DNA of 40,391 nucleotides from Mucilaginibacter sp. (lineage in GTDB: Bacteria; Bacteroidota; Bacteroidia; Sphingobacteriales; Sphingobacteriaceae): positions 1-40,391 of the forward strand of contig JAESTD010000014.1 of NCBI GenBank assembly GCA_016763755.1, written 5' to 3'. The position numbers and the translations under genes were made by a program. This document shows positions 18,176 to 26,885 of this stretch, piece by piece; within the stretch, counting starts at the first letter, position 1, and each line of letters opens with the position of its first letter. The notes under the pieces were generated by a model. The model ran no database searches and was not told the DNA's origin. It was given only the letters and a program-made list of their open reading frames with translations.

Positions 18176-18409
18176 TTAACCTCCGGAAAACGGTGGCATT
18201 ATCGCTATTACAGCGCCTTCTATAACTGGCTTGTTCTCCTGCACCAAAGTTTTATTCAGGGCCAATTTATATTTCATGCCGGCAAGCTCTGGATATCTTT
18301 GTTCCAACGTGGCTTTCAATTGATCAGTATCTGTTAATCCTGAAAACGACATCATACCGTTTGGTATAATTTCGGTGATCTTTCCAAAAGTGACTATGTC
18401 TATTTCCAT
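18176..18409 (-). CDS. moaD: Molybdopterin synthase sulfur carrier subunit MoaD
   Basis: 77 residues with a ubiquitin-like pattern (IDIVTFGKITEII, LKATLEQRYPELAGMKYKLA, VIEGAVIAIMPPFSGG) and the essential terminal Gly-Gly, which is adenylylated by MoeB and then carries a thiocarboxylate to MoaE. Length and the PPFSGG ending are standard for MoaD. It lies 12 bases ahead of moeB, in the same direction. Confidence 0.93.
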   Translation of the reverse strand: MEIDIVTFGKITEIIPNGMMSFSGLTDTDQLKATLEQRYPELAGMKYKLALNKTLVQENKPVIEGAVIAIMPPFSGG

Positions 18410-18439
18410 ATTAATCTATCCGCAAAACCGTAATACTAA

Positions 18440-18922
18440 TTAAACCTTTAAAAACCTCCGTCCGGTCGCCTTGTCTGTCGGTGTGATGATGGCGATGTTT
18501 CCTTTTTCTGCCTTCGCCGGTTCAGTGTCGTACGACGTCAGTATCAGCGTTTGATCACCGGTATTTGAATTAAACAATTCATTCCAGGAATAAACGATCT
18601 TATAGCCATCTGTTGCCTTACAAACAATATAATATTCACTTAATACTTTTGGCGATTCAGAGGCTATACCTGAACGAGCGATGATATCTTTTAACAAAAC
18701 GCCCTTTACATGTTTAAGCACGCTTTTTTTAGCCATAAGGTGATTATAAATAACAAGGCTATCAATACTAAAGCTCTTATAAGCATTTAGCATTGCCATA
18801 TCCACTTTCAGCTCATTTAACACCTTACCTGTGACCACAAAGTTTTCGCTCTGCTGCGCGCGGGCATTTGATATGCCGATGAACAGCAGTATTAACGTTA
18901 TTAATTTAATGTTTCTATGCAT
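18440..18922 (-). CDS. Small exported protein with sulfite-oxidase-type molybdopterin-binding fold
   Basis: 160 residues with a signal peptide (1-22, LITLILLFIGISNARA-Q). The mature part reads like the core of the SUOX/YedY Moco-binding domain: FVVTGKVLNELKV, a GVLLKDIIARSGI segment, CKATDGYKIVYSWNELFN, ILTSYDTEP, and IAIITPTDKATGRRFLKV. It is far shorter than an enzyme of that family and lacks the Moco-ligating Cys context and the dimerisation domain, so it may bind pterin, molybdate or a partner rather than catalyse. It overlaps the permease gene by 8 bases and lies inside the Moco operon. The fold call is moderate; the function is unknown. Confidence 0.6.
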   Translation of the reverse strand: MHRNIKLITLILLFIGISNARAQQSENFVVTGKVLNELKVDMAMLNAYKSFSIDSLVIYNHLMAKKSVLKHVKGVLLKDIIARSGIASESPKVLSEYYIVCKATDGYKIVYSWNELFNSNTGDQTLILTSYDTEPAKAEKGNIAIITPTDKATGRRFLKV

Positions 18923-19649
18923 AGATTAATTTATAAGCGGCGAGTGCAAGCACAACGGCGAGTACATTCTTTAAAACTGTTTGTCTGAATTTTAGCGCAC
19001 CAAAATAAGCTCCGCAAAGTCCGCCTGTAAAAGCCACCAATACATAACTAAGCATGTCCGTATTAAAGGTGAATCCCTTGACAAGTTGGCCGCAGAGCCC
19101 CGCTACCGAATTTACGAAAATAAATGCAGCGCTTAAAGCCGCTGCCTGTTTTTGATCGGCCCATTTCAGGAGAAGCAATACCGGTGACAGTATGATGCCG
19201 CCGCCTATACCGATCATACCTGAAAGCAGCCCAATAACCGCCCCGATGATCACCGATAAACCCACCTTTGGTTCTGTTAAGTCTTTAGGATCGGCGTTTT
19301 TAAAAAAGAAAAAACGCACGACCGGAATAAGCAATAGTAAACCTAATATCTTTTTATACCAGAGACCATCAATAGCCATTGTACCACCAATGAAAGACAT
19401 AGGTATCGAAGCAAGGGCAAAAGGTAGAAATGCTTTGAGCCTGAAATGTCCGCCACGATAAAATTGGATAAACGCAGTAGAAGAAACGAACAGGTTTAAC
19501 AAAAGCGCTGTAGGTTTCATCACATCCGGCGAAACACTGAAAATGGCCATTAATGCCAGGTAACCACTTGCCCCGCCATGCCCCACTGAGGCATATAAAA
19601 ACGCAACCATGAACAACAGCAAAAAGAAGAAAATTGGATCCAGTGGCAT
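18915..19649 (-). CDS. TSUP-family (TauE/SafE) membrane permease
   Basis: 244 residues, almost all membrane segments, with the two family repeats: FLLLFMVAFLYASVGHGGAS near residue 7 and GAVIGLLSGMIGIGGGIILS near 136. The GxGG-GG pattern is the TSUP signature. Members move sulfite, sulfonates, sulfoacetate or related oxyanions and thiols across the inner membrane. Its place inside the Moco operon, between moeA and the small SUOX-like protein, and the lack of ModABC in the window make molybdate a possible substrate; sulfite export linked to sulfur transfer is the conservative reading. It starts 5 bases after the moeA stop. Confidence 0.85.
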   Translation of the reverse strand: MPLDPIFFFLLLFMVAFLYASVGHGGASGYLALMAIFSVSPDVMKPTALLLNLFVSSTAFIQFYRGGHFRLKAFLPFALASIPMSFIGGTMAIDGLWYKKILGLLLLIPVVRFFFFKNADPKDLTEPKVGLSVIIGAVIGLLSGMIGIGGGIILSPVLLLLKWADQKQAAALSAAFIFVNSVAGLCGQLVKGFTFNTDMLSYVLVAFTGGLCGAYFGALKFRQTVLKNVLAVVLALAAYKLIYA

Positions 19650-19654
19650 AATAA

Positions 19655-20833
19655 CTATTCAGGTAATAAAAGTACACTAACTGCGTCACCTTTAGCAAAA
19701 CTATCCTGCGACTCAGCTAACCTGATCAGACAGTTGGCATGGGCGAAAGAACTCAGTTGGAAAGATTCCTGCGCCCCCAAAGATGCCGTTAAGCCATCAG
19801 TATAGGTTCCCTTTAAAAATTGAGTTAACCCTGCAGGTTTTTTAATAGCATGGGTAAGTGTTGCAGTCAAGAATTTTACCTTATCCGGTTGTTGGGATAG
19901 CCCTGCTATTGCCAAAGAAACGTAATTATAAAAACAGCTCAAAACAGAAGATGGATTACCCGGCAAGCCGAATATCACCTTATTCTCCATCTTACCAAAA
20001 TAAAGTGGCTTGCCGGGCTTTTGTTTAACCTTATGAAATATTTGAGTGGCTCCGCAAAGGTCTGCAGCCTTAACTACAAAATCGTAATCACCAACACTAA
20101 CGCCGCCGGTAAGCAGGATCATATCGGTATCCGTTATCGCTTTTGCTAAAGTGTCTTTTAACTCCTTCAGGTCATCGTCTACATAATAATAGGTTATTGC
20201 CTTAACCCCGGCAATTTTAAGGGCTGCACCGAGTGAGTAGGAGTTTGATTCATATACCTGGCCAAATGCTAACGGATGGCCTGGCTGCTGTAATTCTTTT
20301 CCCGTTAAAATAACGGCAACTTTTGGACCCGGGTAAACGCTGACCTCGCTAATACCGATACCTGCCAGGAAACCGACGGCGGCAGGGGTAAGATAACTGC
20401 CCTTTTGCATGGCCAGTTCGCCCGATTGGATCTCCGCGCCTTTCTCTCTTACGTTATCACCAAGTTCAAGGCCGTCGGAAACAATAATTAACCGCCCATC
20501 CGAAACAGATACTTTTTCCTGCATAACTACTGTGTCGGCACCTTCTGGCAAAGGGCCGCCTGTAAAGATACGGCAAGCCTCCCCGGCTTGTATAATGAGA
20601 GGTTCCGGCGCTCCTGCGTACATTTCTCCTTTTACCTGAAAGGTCATATCCTTATCGATATACATCATCGCATAACCATCCATTGATGATTGCCGGAACG
20701 CCGGAATATCACAAATGGCAAATATATCGGCGGCTAATACGTGGCCGGCGGCTTCCGAAAGCGGGATAGCAACCGGTGGTAATTCAGTTATATTTTTTAT
20801 TACAAGGGCTTTGGCTTCTTCTACACTGATCAA
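19655..20833 (-). CDS. moeA: Molybdopterin molybdotransferase MoeA
   Basis: 392 residues with the four MoeA domains: linker AICDIPAFRQSSMDGYAM (37-54), domain RIFTGGPLPEGADTVVMQEK, MoCF_biosynth domain LTGGVSVGDYDFVVKA and GKPLYFGKMENKVIFGLPGN, and a C-terminal beta domain. MoeA inserts molybdenum into adenylylated molybdopterin. The start is a TTG at 20833: no ATG is available nearby, and an AGGAGGA sequence lies 8-14 bases upstream, which is rare in this group and decides the start. MoaA ends 5 bases upstream, so the two are coupled. Confidence 0.92.
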   Translation of the reverse strand: MISVEEAKALVIKNITELPPVAIPLSEAAGHVLAADIFAICDIPAFRQSSMDGYAMMYIDKDMTFQVKGEMYAGAPEPLIIQAGEACRIFTGGPLPEGADTVVMQEKVSVSDGRLIIVSDGLELGDNVREKGAEIQSGELAMQKGSYLTPAAVGFLAGIGISEVSVYPGPKVAVILTGKELQQPGHPLAFGQVYESNSYSLGAALKIAGVKAITYYYVDDDLKELKDTLAKAITDTDMILLTGGVSVGDYDFVVKAADLCGATQIFHKVKQKPGKPLYFGKMENKVIFGLPGNPSSVLSCFYNYVSLAIAGLSQQPDKVKFLTATLTHAIKKPAGLTQFLKGTYTDGLTASLGAQESFQLSSFAHANCLIRLAESQDSFAKGDAVSVLLLPE

Positions 20834-20837
20834 TTTC

Positions 20838-21818
20838 TTATCCTCCTATAGTGATCATACTGCGGTTGTTCAACATTTCAGCATTTAACGTTTCAAAGTT
20901 TCTGCCCAACTGCCCGCCAAGTTCTTTTTCCTTTTGCCAAATACAAGTTTTAATGACCGGCAACACGTCACCTCCGGCGCGTAACACCGTAAGTAGATCT
21001 GTCTCTCCGTTTGAAAAAAGGCAATTCTTCAGTTTGCCATCTGCAGTTAGCCGCATGCGGTTACAAGTGTCACAAAATGGAGCGGTCATGGTACTGATAA
21101 TGGCAAAAGACCCGGTGTGGTCTGGCAATTGGTAGTGCCTTGCCGTGTCGTTTGGCTTAGATGCCACAGCATGGTAAGCATATTCACTTCCGATCACATC
21201 AAGAATCTCCTGAAGGGAAAATACCTTATTACTCGTCCAGCGGTTACCGCTGAATGGCATAAATTCGATAAAGCGGATCTGAAGCGGTTTAAATTTGGTC
21301 CAGGCGATAAAATCATTGATCTCGCTATCATTAAAGCCTTTCATCAACACCATATTGATCTTTACCGCAATGCCATGGTTTAGCAGGAGCTCGATATTAT
21401 TTAAAACCTGTTTAAAGGATTTACTGCGGGTAGCCAGCAGAAATTTTTCTTCCTGTAACGTATCCAGGCTAATATTCACCGAACGGATATTGGCGCTTAA
21501 CAAAGCCGGCAACATGTCATGCAGGCGGCTGCCATTGGTGGTCATGGTTAATTTTACCGGTAACTTACCCAGTTCTGAAATGATGAGGGCAGCATCCTTT
21601 CGCACAAGTGGTTCTCCACCTGTCAGCCGGATCTTTTTTACACCTTCAGTTACGAAGATTTTCGCAAGTGCAATGATCTCATCGGCCTGCATTAGTCGCG
21701 ATGCAGGCGTAAAGTCGTATTCTTCATCCGGCATGCAATAAAAGCACCGAAAGTTGCAGTTATCGGTAAGCGATATCCGCAAGTAGTCATGCACCCGTCC
21801 GAAAGAATCTTCGATCAT
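20838..21818 (-). CDS. moaA: GTP 3',8-cyclase MoaA
   Basis: 326 residues. The radical-SAM cluster Cys21, Cys25 and Cys28 (CNFRCFYC) is followed by the SAM site IRLTGGEPLVRKD. The second [4Fe-4S] cluster uses Cys249, Cys252 and Cys266 (APFCDTCNRMRL, LKNCLFS). The C terminus ends in Gly-Gly, the tail required for activity in MoaA. It starts Moco synthesis by making 3',8-cyclo-GTP for the MoaC domain. It lies 9 bases after mocA and just ahead of moeA. Confidence 0.95.
   Translation of the reverse strand: MIEDSFGRVHDYLRISLTDNCNFRCFYCMPDEEYDFTPASRLMQADEIIALAKIFVTEGVKKIRLTGGEPLVRKDAALIISELGKLPVKLTMTTNGSRLHDMLPALLSANIRSVNISLDTLQEEKFLLATRSKSFKQVLNNIELLLNHGIAVKINMVLMKGFNDSEINDFIAWTKFKPLQIRFIEFMPFSGNRWTSNKVFSLQEILDVIGSEYAYHAVASKPNDTARHYQLPDHTGSFAIISTMTAPFCDTCNRMRLTADGKLKNCLFSNGETDLLTVLRAGGDVLPVIKTCIWQKEKELGGQLGRNFETLNAEMLNNRSMITIGG
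20841..20847 (-). promoter_or_regulatory. Strong Shine-Dalgarno that sets the TTG start of moeA
   Basis: AGGAGGA on the minus strand overlaps the last codons and stop of moaA (the Gly-Gly codons are GGA GGA or similar) and sits 7 bases before the TTG at 20833. Most starts in this window have no such sequence. Here the conserved C-terminal Gly-Gly of MoaA doubles as the ribosome site of the next gene. Confidence 0.65.
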
Positions 21819-21827
21819 ATATGTCTT

Positions 21828-22412
21828 TTATTCTCTATCGAGCAAATGCTGATAGTCTGTTTCTGTATCAATATCAATTAATGCCTGCTTATAGGGCACC
21901 TGCACCAGGTCATGCAGGTTGCTCTTCAAGATATGCTTCGCGCCTTCATCACCCGTTAGTTTCCTAAGTTCAGCATAATAAGCGGATGAAAAAATAACGG
22001 GCACACCTAATGTGTTGCCATACGCAGTTGCAGTTATTCCCTTTTTTGTACTAAGCCCCTTGCTTTTAAGCTCTGCTAAAAAATCAGTATTTACAAAAGG
22101 CTGGTCGCAAACCATGAACAGTACGTGGCTTATTTCCGGATTTTCCTTTTCTAAATGATCTATCGCTATGCGGATAGAGGATGCCATGCCCTCCTGCCAA
22201 CCAGGGTTTGAGATTATCTCAGCACCGGTAACATCAAGCGTTGCTGCGATAAGATCTTCATTGGCGCCCAATACCACCAACACATTTTCTGCAACGCTTC
22301 CTGCACTTGCAATGGCGTGTTGCAATAAGGTATTGCCACGGTATTCCAAGTTCTGTTTCGGACGGCCCAGCCTGCTTGACGAACCTGCAGCAAGGATCAC
22401 GGCGTTCATCAT
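21828..22412 (-). CDS. mocA: MocA-like molybdenum cofactor cytidylyltransferase
   Basis: 194 residues with the nucleotidyltransferase motif VILAAGSSSRLGRPKQNL at 4-21, the middle DQPF motif (FMVCDQPFVNTDFL), and NTLGVPVIFSSAYY. MocA adds CMP to Mo-molybdopterin, giving the MCD form used by bacterial aldehyde oxidoreductases and Ior-type enzymes; MobA, which adds GMP, is the alternative. The MCD-type enzymes on both sides and the preceding XdhC favour MocA. The ATG overlaps the xdhC stop by 4 bases (ATGA). Confidence 0.88.
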   Translation of the reverse strand: MMNAVILAAGSSSRLGRPKQNLEYRGNTLLQHAIASAGSVAENVLVVLGANEDLIAATLDVTGAEIISNPGWQEGMASSIRIAIDHLEKENPEISHVLFMVCDQPFVNTDFLAELKSKGLSTKKGITATAYGNTLGVPVIFSSAYYAELRKLTGDEGAKHILKSNLHDLVQVPYKQALIDIDTETDYQHLLDRE

Positions 22413-23557
22413 CTTTTATCGGTTAACAGTTGTTTTTCAATCATTGTTTCGGAGCGTTCATGGATATGCGGCTTTGCTTTTAACGGTGCCGGATCACGCT
22501 GGTTTAACACCGATTGTATCTCAGCAATAATAGCAATAGCGATCTCTTCTGCGTTTTCAGAACCTATATCTAAACCGGCAGGCCCATGAACATTCGCCGG
22601 GATGACATACTCGTCCGGCAATTGTACTAATTCCTCCAGCATACGTAATAATCGCTTTTTGGGGCCGAGCACGCCTATGTAAGGCAAGTTGATCGGCAAC
22701 AATTCCTTAAGCAGCGACATATCGTAATTGTAATTATGGGTCATCAGCATAAAAACGGTGCGGCTGTCTACCGTTATTTTCCGCAACACATCTTCAGGCC
22801 TGGCAATGATCAGCCTATCCGCCAACGGAAAGCGCTCTGAAGTATTGTAGTTTGCCCTGCCATCAGCCAGCGTTACAGACCATCCCAAAACTTTGGCGAT
22901 CTGTATCAACGGCATGGCATCATTACCCGCACCGGCGATAACCAGCGAAACTGCGGGTTCCAGCAACTCTATAAAACAGGTAAACCCGTTATGATTCCGG
23001 TAGTTTTTTTCGGATCGCTTACCATGTTTCAATACATGCGAACCGTCGCTTGTAAGTATTCCTGCAAACTGCTTGTTGGCTATATTTCCTGTTACCTGCC
23101 CATCATTTTCAATAAACATGCAGGTACCGTATTGAACGGAGTGCCGGTCTGCCATATTAAAGACCGTGACCAGAACCGCGCGTTCCCGTTTGCTCAAAAA
23201 GGACCTAAAGAAATTGACTGGATTATTTTCAGTGCGCAGCGGCTCTATGAGGATCTGTATAACACCATTGCAGCCCAAACCAACTCCGAATTTTGCATCG
23301 TCATCATCGGTGGTATCGTAGGTCACCAGCATTGGTTTTTGTTCTGCCATGGCCAGCCTTGCTTTCCGCAAGGCGTCGCCTTCCAGGCAGCCGCCGCTGA
23401 TGGCGCCGGTCAGCTTCCCTTCTTCTGTGATCAGCATACGTGCACCGGCCCTTCGGTAAGAAGACCCGTCAACGTGCACAACGGTTGCCAATGCCGTTTG
23501 CTTCCCTTCACTTTGTGCCAGGTCGTAAGCTTTTATAATATCTTTTAGCTCTTTCAA
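22409..23557 (-). CDS. xdhC: XdhC/CoxI-family Moco insertion chaperone
   Basis: 382 residues. The N-terminal XdhC domain (1-95) shows ALATVVHVDGSSYRRAGARM and AISGGCLEGDALRKA; a Rossmann-type domain begins near 205 (VSLVIAGAGNDAMPL) and ends with LPYIGVLGPKKRLLRMLEEL and HGPAGLDIGSENAEEIAIAI. XdhC proteins bind mature Moco, protect or modify it (sulfuration) and deliver it to a molybdenum hydroxylase. The only plausible start is a TTG at 23557, 10 bases after the IorB stop. It is the only such chaperone here and may serve all three catalytic subunits. Confidence 0.88.
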   Translation of the reverse strand: MKELKDIIKAYDLAQSEGKQTALATVVHVDGSSYRRAGARMLITEEGKLTGAISGGCLEGDALRKARLAMAEQKPMLVTYDTTDDDDAKFGVGLGCNGVIQILIEPLRTENNPVNFFRSFLSKRERAVLVTVFNMADRHSVQYGTCMFIENDGQVTGNIANKQFAGILTSDGSHVLKHGKRSEKNYRNHNGFTCFIELLEPAVSLVIAGAGNDAMPLIQIAKVLGWSVTLADGRANYNTSERFPLADRLIIARPEDVLRKITVDSRTVFMLMTHNYNYDMSLLKELLPINLPYIGVLGPKKRLLRMLEELVQLPDEYVIPANVHGPAGLDIGSENAEEIAIAIIAEIQSVLNQRDPAPLKAKPHIHERSETMIEKQLLTDKR

Positions 23558-23567
23558 TTATCTGCTT

Positions 23568-25724
23568 TTATACTTTTGTTAAATCGAACGGTAATTTTCT
23601 GATACGTTTGCCGGTAAGATCAAATATAGCATTCGTTAATGCCGGGGCAAAAGCGGGCAGTCCCGGTTCACCTACACCACCCGCATCTTCATCATTTTCC
23701 ATGATAAAGACATCTATAGGTGGCATATCGGTAATTCTTGGCATTTTGTAATCGTAAAAATTCCGCTGCTCCACCAAACCGTCCTTGAAGGTGATCTCGT
23801 GTATTGTTGCAGCCCCAAGCCCCATCAATATTGCGCCTTCCACCTGCGCTTTAACGATGTCGGGATTTACATACCAGCCGCAATCCATTACCGCCCATAC
23901 ATGATCAATTTTCAACCTGCCGTCAGCATTCTTTGATACTTTTACGACCTGCCCAACGGTGCTTGAAAAACATTCGGTTATCGCCGTACCATACCCTTCG
24001 TTGTTCCTTTTATTTTTCCAGCCCGAAACCTCCTCCATTTTGTCGATAAGTTTTTGGCTTCGCTGGTCTGTTAAATATTGCCTGCGCAGATCTAACGGGT
24101 CTTTACCCGCGGCATGTGCCATTTCATCTAAGAAACTTTCATATGCAAAGCCGTTGGTGGAGGCATAAACCGACCGCCACCACATGGTGGGAATTGGTGT
24201 TTCAAAAACAACTTCCGCGAAACTGATATTTTTTATAGAGTCGTAATAGGGCTTTAAAAAACCTTCTGATGTACTGCGATTTGCCTTATTACTCGGCCCG
24301 TCCCGCCAGTGATCGTTATTCTGACCGGCCATTCTGAATTTAAGTGCAGTAATGTTTCCGTTTTCGATAGCGCCCTGGCAGCGGTAGCTGAAACCGGGAC
24401 GGTAGGGCCCTTGTGTGGCATCATCTTCCCGGGTCCATACTACCTGAACAGGTGCACCCATTTCTTTAGAGATCATCGTTGCTTCATGCGGGTAATCCAT
24501 AAACGCTTTTCGGCCAAAGCCTCCGCCAAGAAAGGTCATGTTCACGATGACGTTTTCTTTAGCCCATCCCAACTGGCCCGCAATATATTCCTGCACCCAT
24601 TCCGGCGCCTGGATAGGCCCCCATATTTCTACCTTATCACCCTGGTAATGCGCGACACAATTAACAGGCTCCATTGCACTATGCGACTGATAGGGTGTCT
24701 GGTAAATGATGTCCAGCTTTTTTGCAGCAATACTGATAGCTGTTTCCGGGTCTCCTTGCTTTTTAAGGATGAGGCCTTCTTCCACCTTTAATTTCTCTTC
24801 CAGGCTTATATAAATATCTGCAGTGTTAACATGGTCAAAACCGGTGTCGTCCCAATCTACCTTCAAAGCTTTTTTGCCCTGCATCGCTGCCCAGGTTGAA
24901 TCAGCGACAATAGCCACACCTTCGCGAAAGGTCTTAAAAACGCCCATTTGCACTTTAAACACTTTTTTTACCCCAGGAACTTTCAGCGCTGCGCTATCAT
25001 CGTAACTTTTAACTTTTCCCCGTAATCTGGGGTTGCGCTCAACAGTCGCATAAAGCATCCCCGGCAACTTTTTATCCAGACCGAATCCGGCAACTCCGTT
25101 TGTCTTCAATGGTGTATCCTGCCGGTGCAAAGGTTGGCGGATCAACTTATAAGCCGATTTGGGCTTTAATACGATGTCTTTAGGGGCTTCCAGTTTTGCA
25201 GCATCGTTTACCAGTTCCCCATAATGAAATCTTTTACTCGACGGACGATGGATGATATGCCCGGCCTCCGCGTAACATTCCGTAACCGGCACCTTCCATT
25301 TTGCTGCAGCTGCAGCGGTCAGCATCACTCGTGCGGTGGCACCCAACTTTAGAAGATTTTTATACGAGCCCCGTATAGTTGAACTGCCACCGGTGATCTG
25401 ATTACCATATTTCTCCTTGTTCCCCTGTGCAAAAATGATATTTACATCCTTCAGGTTAACTTCCAGTTCCTCAGCCAATATTTGCGGCACCGATTGATAA
25501 GAACCCTGGCCCATTTCGGCACGGTGATCTACCAGTGTGACCTTGCCGCTTGCATCGATCTTTATCCAGGCATTGAGTTCTATCTCAGATGGATCTGCTG
25601 CCCCTGTGTTGATCACATCCGCATCTTCTGTCGAAGAAGAAAACATGAAGCCGAGGCAAAGCGCTGCCCCGGATATGCCGGTAGTCCGCAAAAAATTTCT
25701 CCTTGATATATTACTTGTACTCAT
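23568..25724 (-). CDS. iorB: IorB-type molybdenum hydroxylase catalytic subunit (copy 1) with Tat signal
   Basis: 718 residues. The Tat signal ISRRNFLRTTGISGAALCLG begins at residue 6. Family blocks: AEMGQGSYQSVPQILAEELE, GNQITGGSSTIRGSY, GVAGFGLDKKLPGMLYATVE, TFLGGGFGRKAFMDYPHEA, TMWWRSVYASTNGFAYESF, VGEPGLPAFAPALTNAIFD. The Glu of GEPG is the catalytic base. Unlike PaoC, the Tat signal is on the large subunit, as in isoquinoline 1-oxidoreductase and related two-subunit enzymes that reduce cytochrome c. It lies after the cytochrome gene and ahead of xdhC. The substrate, an N-heterocycle or aldehyde, cannot be read. Confidence 0.9.
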   Translation of the reverse strand: MSTSNISRRNFLRTTGISGAALCLGFMFSSSTEDADVINTGAADPSEIELNAWIKIDASGKVTLVDHRAEMGQGSYQSVPQILAEELEVNLKDVNIIFAQGNKEKYGNQITGGSSTIRGSYKNLLKLGATARVMLTAAAAAKWKVPVTECYAEAGHIIHRPSSKRFHYGELVNDAAKLEAPKDIVLKPKSAYKLIRQPLHRQDTPLKTNGVAGFGLDKKLPGMLYATVERNPRLRGKVKSYDDSAALKVPGVKKVFKVQMGVFKTFREGVAIVADSTWAAMQGKKALKVDWDDTGFDHVNTADIYISLEEKLKVEEGLILKKQGDPETAISIAAKKLDIIYQTPYQSHSAMEPVNCVAHYQGDKVEIWGPIQAPEWVQEYIAGQLGWAKENVIVNMTFLGGGFGRKAFMDYPHEATMISKEMGAPVQVVWTREDDATQGPYRPGFSYRCQGAIENGNITALKFRMAGQNNDHWRDGPSNKANRSTSEGFLKPYYDSIKNISFAEVVFETPIPTMWWRSVYASTNGFAYESFLDEMAHAAGKDPLDLRRQYLTDQRSQKLIDKMEEVSGWKNKRNNEGYGTAITECFSSTVGQVVKVSKNADGRLKIDHVWAVMDCGWYVNPDIVKAQVEGAILMGLGAATIHEITFKDGLVEQRNFYDYKMPRITDMPPIDVFIMENDEDAGGVGEPGLPAFAPALTNAIFDLTGKRIRKLPFDLTKV

Positions 25725-25748
25725 CGGTAGTAAGAGTTAAGTGAATAA

Positions 25749-26381
25749 TTATTTGGCAGGCGCATATGCACCTGTGGTCAACCAGGTGATCCAGGCCTTT
25801 TTAAAGGCAGCATGGCTCATCGGCGGCATTTTTCGCCCCTCCCCGGGATTCCAGCCAGCCTTAACCAATCCGTCATCGGCATGTTCGATCAGTTTCTTCA
25901 TGTCCTTGTGTCCGTTTTGATTCGGATCCACCAATTGCTTAGCTAACTGTCGGGGCGTTCTGCCCTGGAATACCATCTTCATATCTGCCGGCGGCAGGTG
26001 CCAGTTCGGATTACCGGGCGGCGTATGCAGGCCCGGGGTATTGGCAGGCTGGTGGCAATTTGAACATTTCATCGCATAAACGCCCTTACCGTCAACACCT
26101 CTGCGGGGCTGCATGGTATGCAGATGGCTGTCCTCACCCTGAAGTGGAATATCTCCTGAGGGGTGACAATTCATGCAGCGCGCACTCATCAAAACAGTAT
26201 AAACTTGTTTAAATGCTTTTACCGATGCCGTGCTGTCCTTAGTTACTATTGGCGCTGGTGGTACCCGTGCCTCTTCACTTTCCTTATTCAGGGTGAATGC
26301 CATCGTAGCAACAACAGATGACATTATGCCGATGATCATAAACGTTCTGAATTTTGTCTTAAATCTGATGCTGGTTTTCAT
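25749..26381 (-). CDS. Diheme c-type cytochrome, likely acceptor for the Ior-type enzymes
   Basis: 210 residues from the ATG at 26381, which overlaps the IorA stop by 4 bases (ATGA). A signal anchor covers about 11-30. Two heme c motifs are present, CMNCH at 69-73 and CSNCH at 106-110, with Met residues in ADMKMVF and RKMPPMSH as possible distal ligands. There is no further enzyme domain. Operon position between IorA and IorB copy 1 points to electron transfer from the [2Fe-2S] subunit to the respiratory chain in the periplasm. The longer frame to 26462 lies inside iorA and is rejected. Confidence 0.85.
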   Translation of the reverse strand: MKTSIRFKTKFRTFMIIGIMSSVVATMAFTLNKESEEARVPPAPIVTKDSTASVKAFKQVYTVLMSARCMNCHPSGDIPLQGEDSHLHTMQPRRGVDGKGVYAMKCSNCHQPANTPGLHTPPGNPNWHLPPADMKMVFQGRTPRQLAKQLVDPNQNGHKDMKKLIEHADDGLVKAGWNPGEGRKMPPMSHAAFKKAWITWLTTGAYAPAK

Positions 26382-26851
26382 TTGCTTGCGCTCCCCTTTC
26401 TCTGTAATTCTGCAGCCAGGTGGATGGCTTTTCTGATCCTCAGATAGGTACCGCAACGACATATATTACCGGCCATTGCTGCATCAATATCTTCGTCAGT
26501 GGGATTTGGATTTTCTCTTAACAACACCGCTGCCGACATGATCTGGCCCGAATGGCAATAACCGCACTGTGGTACATTTTCTTCATTCCAGGCGATTTGC
26601 GCGGGATGATCATTCTCTTTGGACAGGCCTTCGATCGTAACAATTTTTTGTCCCTCTGCCCGGCTAACTTTGGTTACACAAGAACGTACAGCCTCATCAT
26701 TTAAATGAACGGTACAGGCGCCACATTGTGCCACCCCGCAGCCGTATTTAGTACCTGTAAGTCCTATAATATCCCTTATCACCCATAACAAAGGCATGTT
26801 AGGGTCTGCATCTACCCGGTAATTTTTTTGGTTTACATTTAAACTGATCAT
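26378..26851 (-). CDS. iorA: IorA-type [2Fe-2S] subunit
   Basis: 157 residues with Cys38, 43, 46 and 58 ([20 protein letters not shown]) for the ferredoxin-like cluster and Cys96, 99, 131 and 133 ([22 protein letters not shown]) for the second cluster. There is no signal peptide; it should be exported bound to a Tat-bearing IorB. It is the only small subunit for two IorB-type large subunits, one on each side. Spacing is 34 bases after IorB copy 2, with a 4-base overlap with the cytochrome gene. Confidence 0.93.
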   Translation of the reverse strand: MISLNVNQKNYRVDADPNMPLLWVIRDIIGLTGTKYGCGVAQCGACTVHLNDEAVRSCVTKVSRAEGQKIVTIEGLSKENDHPAQIAWNEENVPQCGYCHSGQIMSAAVLLRENPNPTDEDIDAAMAGNICRCGTYLRIRKAIHLAAELQRKGSASK

Positions 26852-26885
26852 AGGTTGATATAGTATTTAGTGTATTATCAAATAG

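Noticed and set aside
24309..24791. Long plus-strand frame opposite the IorB copy 1 gene
   Set aside because: It is antisense to a gene with clear family motifs and its translation is compositionally odd; it is a shadow of the real gene. The same holds for other antisense frames, such as the one opposite the response regulator at 9128-9574.
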